Part shown: one piece after another, positions 17,745-20,103 of the stretch
Layout of the letters: each line of letters begins with the position of its first letter
How positions within the stretch are numbered: position 1 is the stretch's first letter
Made by a program: the position numbers and the translations under genes
The notes under the pieces: model-generated
Databases searched by the model: none
What the model was told of the DNA's origin: nothing
What the model saw: the letters and a program-made list of their open reading frames with translations, nothing else
NCBI GenBank assembly: GCA_900542985.1
Contig: UQPQ01000049.1
Coordinates: 1-20,103, forward strand
Length of the DNA stretch: 20,103 nucleotides
Origin: an uncultured Bacteroides sp.
GTDB lineage: Bacteria > Bacteroidota > Bacteroidia > Bacteroidales > Bacteroidaceae
Reading direction: 5' to 3'

Positions 17745-19968
17745 TGTCCTTGAATTGAAAGGTAAACGCTTTGTGCAAGAATCCAAGAAGGGTAATGGTG
17801 GGGGAGCAGCAATAAACAGTAAAGTTGTTGTTACTAATAATCATGTCAAAAAGCTTCAGTCGAAACTGCAATCATTGAGAGAATTTTGGATGAATGAAGA
17901 TAAGCCATTTTCCGGGATATTGATAAGTGTTCATTACAATAAAATAGTTGCAAAAACCAATCGAATATCAGGATTATTTAAAGGTGATCAATCAAATTAT
18001 GCGATTGTTGGGGCAAAATTTAACACAGAGAAGACAAAGCACATAATCACCTATTTTTTAGAAGATGCTGATATTGAAGATAGCATTAAGCTATTAGAAA
18101 ATGTGAGTAAGGTTTTGACAATATATTTTACAGATGGTATTTCCAAAGAAGTATTTGAACAAAAAATACTTTTTGATCGAATTGATTTTAAAAAGTATTT
18201 TTTGAGTAAAACACTATTTAGACAAATTGTTGCAGATGTTTCATATATAGATGACTTCGAAGTTGAAATGGCTCGCAAACACGACAAAGAGAGTATTATC
18301 ACATTATTTGATATTGGAGTTGATGTAAAGTATGTTTTTAATAAGATAGGTATTGATATACTGTCGTCTAGAATACTTGATAATAGAACCGTTTATCTCG
18401 ATGAAAATCAAATGAATCTTTTGTACGAGAAGGCACCGTATCTGGTGGCAATGGCAACAGAGAATTTGTCAGATTTATCGCCGGATGATTTTATTGAGGA
18501 GTATGAGAGCGATATTACTTCGATACCGAATCCAGGAATTGAACCAACAATAGGTGTTATTGATACTTTGTTTGATAAGCGCGTCTATTTTTCTAAATGG
18601 GTGGAATATCATGATATGGTTGATGATAATATTCCAAAAGGCCAGAATGATTATCGTCATGGTACGGCGGTATCCTCGATAATTGTAGACGGACCTAAAA
18701 TGAATCCATGGTTGGATGATGGATGCGGTAGATTTAAGGTACGACATTTTGGTGTTGCAGCGGGAGCACAATTTTCATCTTTTACTATTATCAAACTTAT
18801 TAAAACAATAATTGAGGGTAACAAAGACATTAAGGTTTGGAACATTTCTTTGGGTAGTAATCAGGAAATAAATGATAACTTTATTTCAGCAGAAGCAGCT
18901 GTGTTAGATCAGATTCAGTATGAAAATGACGTAATATTTGTCGTTGCAGGTACAAATAAATCTCGTGAGGATGTAAACAAAATAGGTTCTCCGGCAGATT
19001 CGATAAATAGTATGGTAGTCAATGCTGTAACAAAGAGTGGTTTGTCTACCAAATATTCACGTAAGGGGTTAGCTTTGTCTTTCTTTGCAAAACCTGATGT
19101 GAGCTACTACGGTGGAAGTGAAGAGCAATATATTCAGGTGTGTGAACCTTTGGGAGCTACATTTGTTGCAGGAACTTCTTTTGCCGCTCCTTGGATTGCA
19201 AGAAAATTGGCATATTTAATTGATGTTTTAGGATTAAATAGAGAAATTGCTAAAGCATTGATCATTGATGCTGCCAGAGGCTGGAACGATGCACCAACTC
19301 CAGAGGAAGTGGCACTGTATGGTCATGGAATTGTTCCTATTAAGATAACAGATATTATCCAGACGCCTGAAGATGAAATCAGATTTTTGGTTACGGATGT
19401 GAGTGAAAAATGGAATACTTACAATTATCATTTTCCGATACCGTTGAAAGCTGATACTTATCCGTATTATGCCAGAGCTACAATGTGTTACTTTCCGTTA
19501 TGTGATAGAGCACAAGGAGTAGATTATACAAATACGGAACTTAACCTTCATTTTGGAAGAATTCAAGATGATGGCAAACTGAATGAAATAAATGACGATA
19601 AGCAGAACTTAGATGATATAGGAGAATCTAGAAGTTATATCCTTGAAGGTGATGCAAGGGAACGATTTAGAAAATGGGACAATGTTAAGTATGTAGCAGA
19701 AAAGGTAAAGGATAGACGTGTTCCCAAAAAGTCCTATAGAAATAAAAACTGGGGAATGGAAATAAAAACAAACAATAGACTTGATCCTGAAGATGGTGTT
19801 GGATTGAGATTTGGAGTAGTTGTAACAATTAAGGAAATGTATGGTATAAATCGAATTGATGAATTTATTAAAAATTGTAATCTGAATGGATGGCTTGTTA
19901 ATGCAATAGACATCCAGAATAGAATAGAAATACATGAGAAAATAAATGAGGAAATTCGTTTCGATTAG
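17737..19968 (+). CDS. ietS: Cytosolic subtilisin-like (S8) protease, IetS-like
   Basis: A 743-residue protease. The catalytic triad of family S8 is complete: Asp276 (GVIDT), His308 (YRHGTAVSS) and Ser481 (AGTSFAAPW). Asn407 (VVAGTN) is the expected oxyanion residue. There is no signal peptide or membrane segment, so it should act in the cytoplasm. About 260 residues before the catalytic domain and about 190 after it are not recognised; the former may carry targeting or autoinhibitory functions. It has AAGGAGGGGG upstream and is translationally coupled to the ATPase. In ietAS (Gao and colleagues, from memory) the protease is the likely effector. Its substrate is unknown. A terminator follows 43 bp after the stop. 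Confidence 0.87.
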   Translation: MNNVLELKGKRFVQESKKGNGGGAAINSKVVVTNNHVKKLQSKLQSLREFWMNEDKPFSGILISVHYNKIVAKTNRISGLFKGDQSNYAIVGAKFNTEKTKHIITYFLEDADIEDSIKLLENVSKVLTIYFTDGISKEVFEQKILFDRIDFKKYFLSKTLFRQIVADVSYIDDFEVEMARKHDKESIITLFDIGVDVKYVFNKIGIDILSSRILDNRTVYLDENQMNLLYEKAPYLVAMATENLSDLSPDDFIEEYESDITSIPNPGIEPTIGVIDTLFDKRVYFSKWVEYHDMVDDNIPKGQNDYRHGTAVSSIIVDGPKMNPWLDDGCGRFKVRHFGVAAGAQFSSFTIIKLIKTIIEGNKDIKVWNISLGSNQEINDNFISAEAAVLDQIQYENDVIFVVAGTNKSREDVNKIGSPADSINSMVVNAVTKSGLSTKYSRKGLALSFFAKPDVSYYGGSEEQYIQVCEPLGATFVAGTSFAAPWIARKLAYLIDVLGLNREIAKALIIDAARGWNDAPTPEEVALYGHGIVPIKITDIIQTPEDEIRFLVTDVSEKWNTYNYHFPIPLKADTYPYYARATMCYFPLCDRAQGVDYTNTELNLHFGRIQDDGKLNEINDDKQNLDDIGESRSYILEGDARERFRKWDNVKYVAEKVKDRRVPKKSYRNKNWGMEIKTNNRLDPEDGVGLRFGVVVTIKEMYGINRIDEFIKNCNLNGWLVNAIDIQNRIEIHEKINEEIRFD

Positions 19969-20010
19969 ACCACATAGATTTACATCAAATAATAAAATAA
20001 TGAACTATTA

Positions 20011-20052
20011 GCAGTCTGGGGGATTGAGAAATCAATCTACAGGCTGCTTTTT
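20011..20052 (+). terminator. Intrinsic terminator after ietAS
   Basis: GCAGTCTG...GATTGA pairs with TCAATC...CAGGCTGC around a GAAA loop with a small G-rich internal loop, followed by TTTTT. Its left arm contains the right copy of the 15-bp direct repeat. Confidence 0.8.
20012..20026. repeat. Right copy of 15-bp direct repeat
   Basis: CAGTCTGGGGGATTG is identical to positions 1-15. Here it forms the left arm of the terminator. The remaining tail, 20053-20103, holds no gene; it contains a perfect 7-bp inverted repeat (ATTTCTC-AAAA-GAGAAAT, 20084-20101). Confidence 0.5.
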
Positions 20053-20103
20053 GTTATGGCTTTAGCCAGTTGAGTACATCGGAATTTCTCAAAAGAGAAA
20101 TGG

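Overview
The window looks like a defence island on a chromosome or integrated element of a gut-type Firmicute, most likely Lachnospiraceae/Clostridia. The reasons are strong AGGAGG-type ribosome sites, sigma-A-like promoters with 17-nt spacers, moderately AT-rich coding sequence, and small proteins (a DUF6462-like gene and the gene at 2513) of a kind I associate with Lachnospiraceae mobile elements. The genus cannot be fixed from this sequence alone. All convincing genes lie on the + strand.

Layout. (1) 1-1400: a two-component sensor histidine kinase, probably the edge of the host backbone or of a neighbouring cargo; its response regulator is not in view. (2) 1400-2370: a truncated XRE-regulator remnant, then a RelB/DinJ-RelE/ParE toxin-antitoxin pair with its own promoter and terminator. 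(3) 2370-3240: a leader with a hairpin that sequesters a ribosome site, a short and probably truncated mobile-element gene, purine-rich decayed-looking DNA, then a well-formed promoter. (4) 3242-11094: a small XRE/Cro-type regulator overlapping a complete Wadjet (SMC-like anti-plasmid) system in the order jetD-jetA-jetB-jetC. (5) 11160-15917: a tightly packed group made of a zinc-ribbon/coiled-coil protein, an unrecognised 321-aa protein, a RecQ-like helicase lacking the usual RecQ C-terminus, and a NERD-nuclease/UvrD-like helicase fusion. It ends at a strong terminator (15959-15997). I do not recognise this group as a named system; it is the best candidate here for something undescribed. (6) 16054-16511: a DUF6462-like small DNA-binding protein and an overlapping acidic 52-aa ORF. 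(7) 16550-20052: a visibly more AT-rich module of AAA+ ATPase plus cytosolic subtilisin-like protease, matching the ietAS anti-phage system, preceded by a perfect 15-bp inverted repeat and closed by a terminator.

How they fit together. The only good promoter I see between 3029 and 15959 is at 3148-3176, and I see no terminator before 15959. The Wadjet operon and the helicase/nuclease group may therefore be one transcription unit of about 12.8 kb headed by the small regulator. Wadjet recognises and cleaves small circular DNA. The RecQ and NERD-helicase proteins would be expected to unwind and degrade DNA, so they could either process Wadjet products or form an independent system. ietAS sits downstream as a separately regulated, separately acquired module. 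No integrase or transposase is visible. A 15-bp direct repeat is found at the very first bases of the window and again at 20012-20026.
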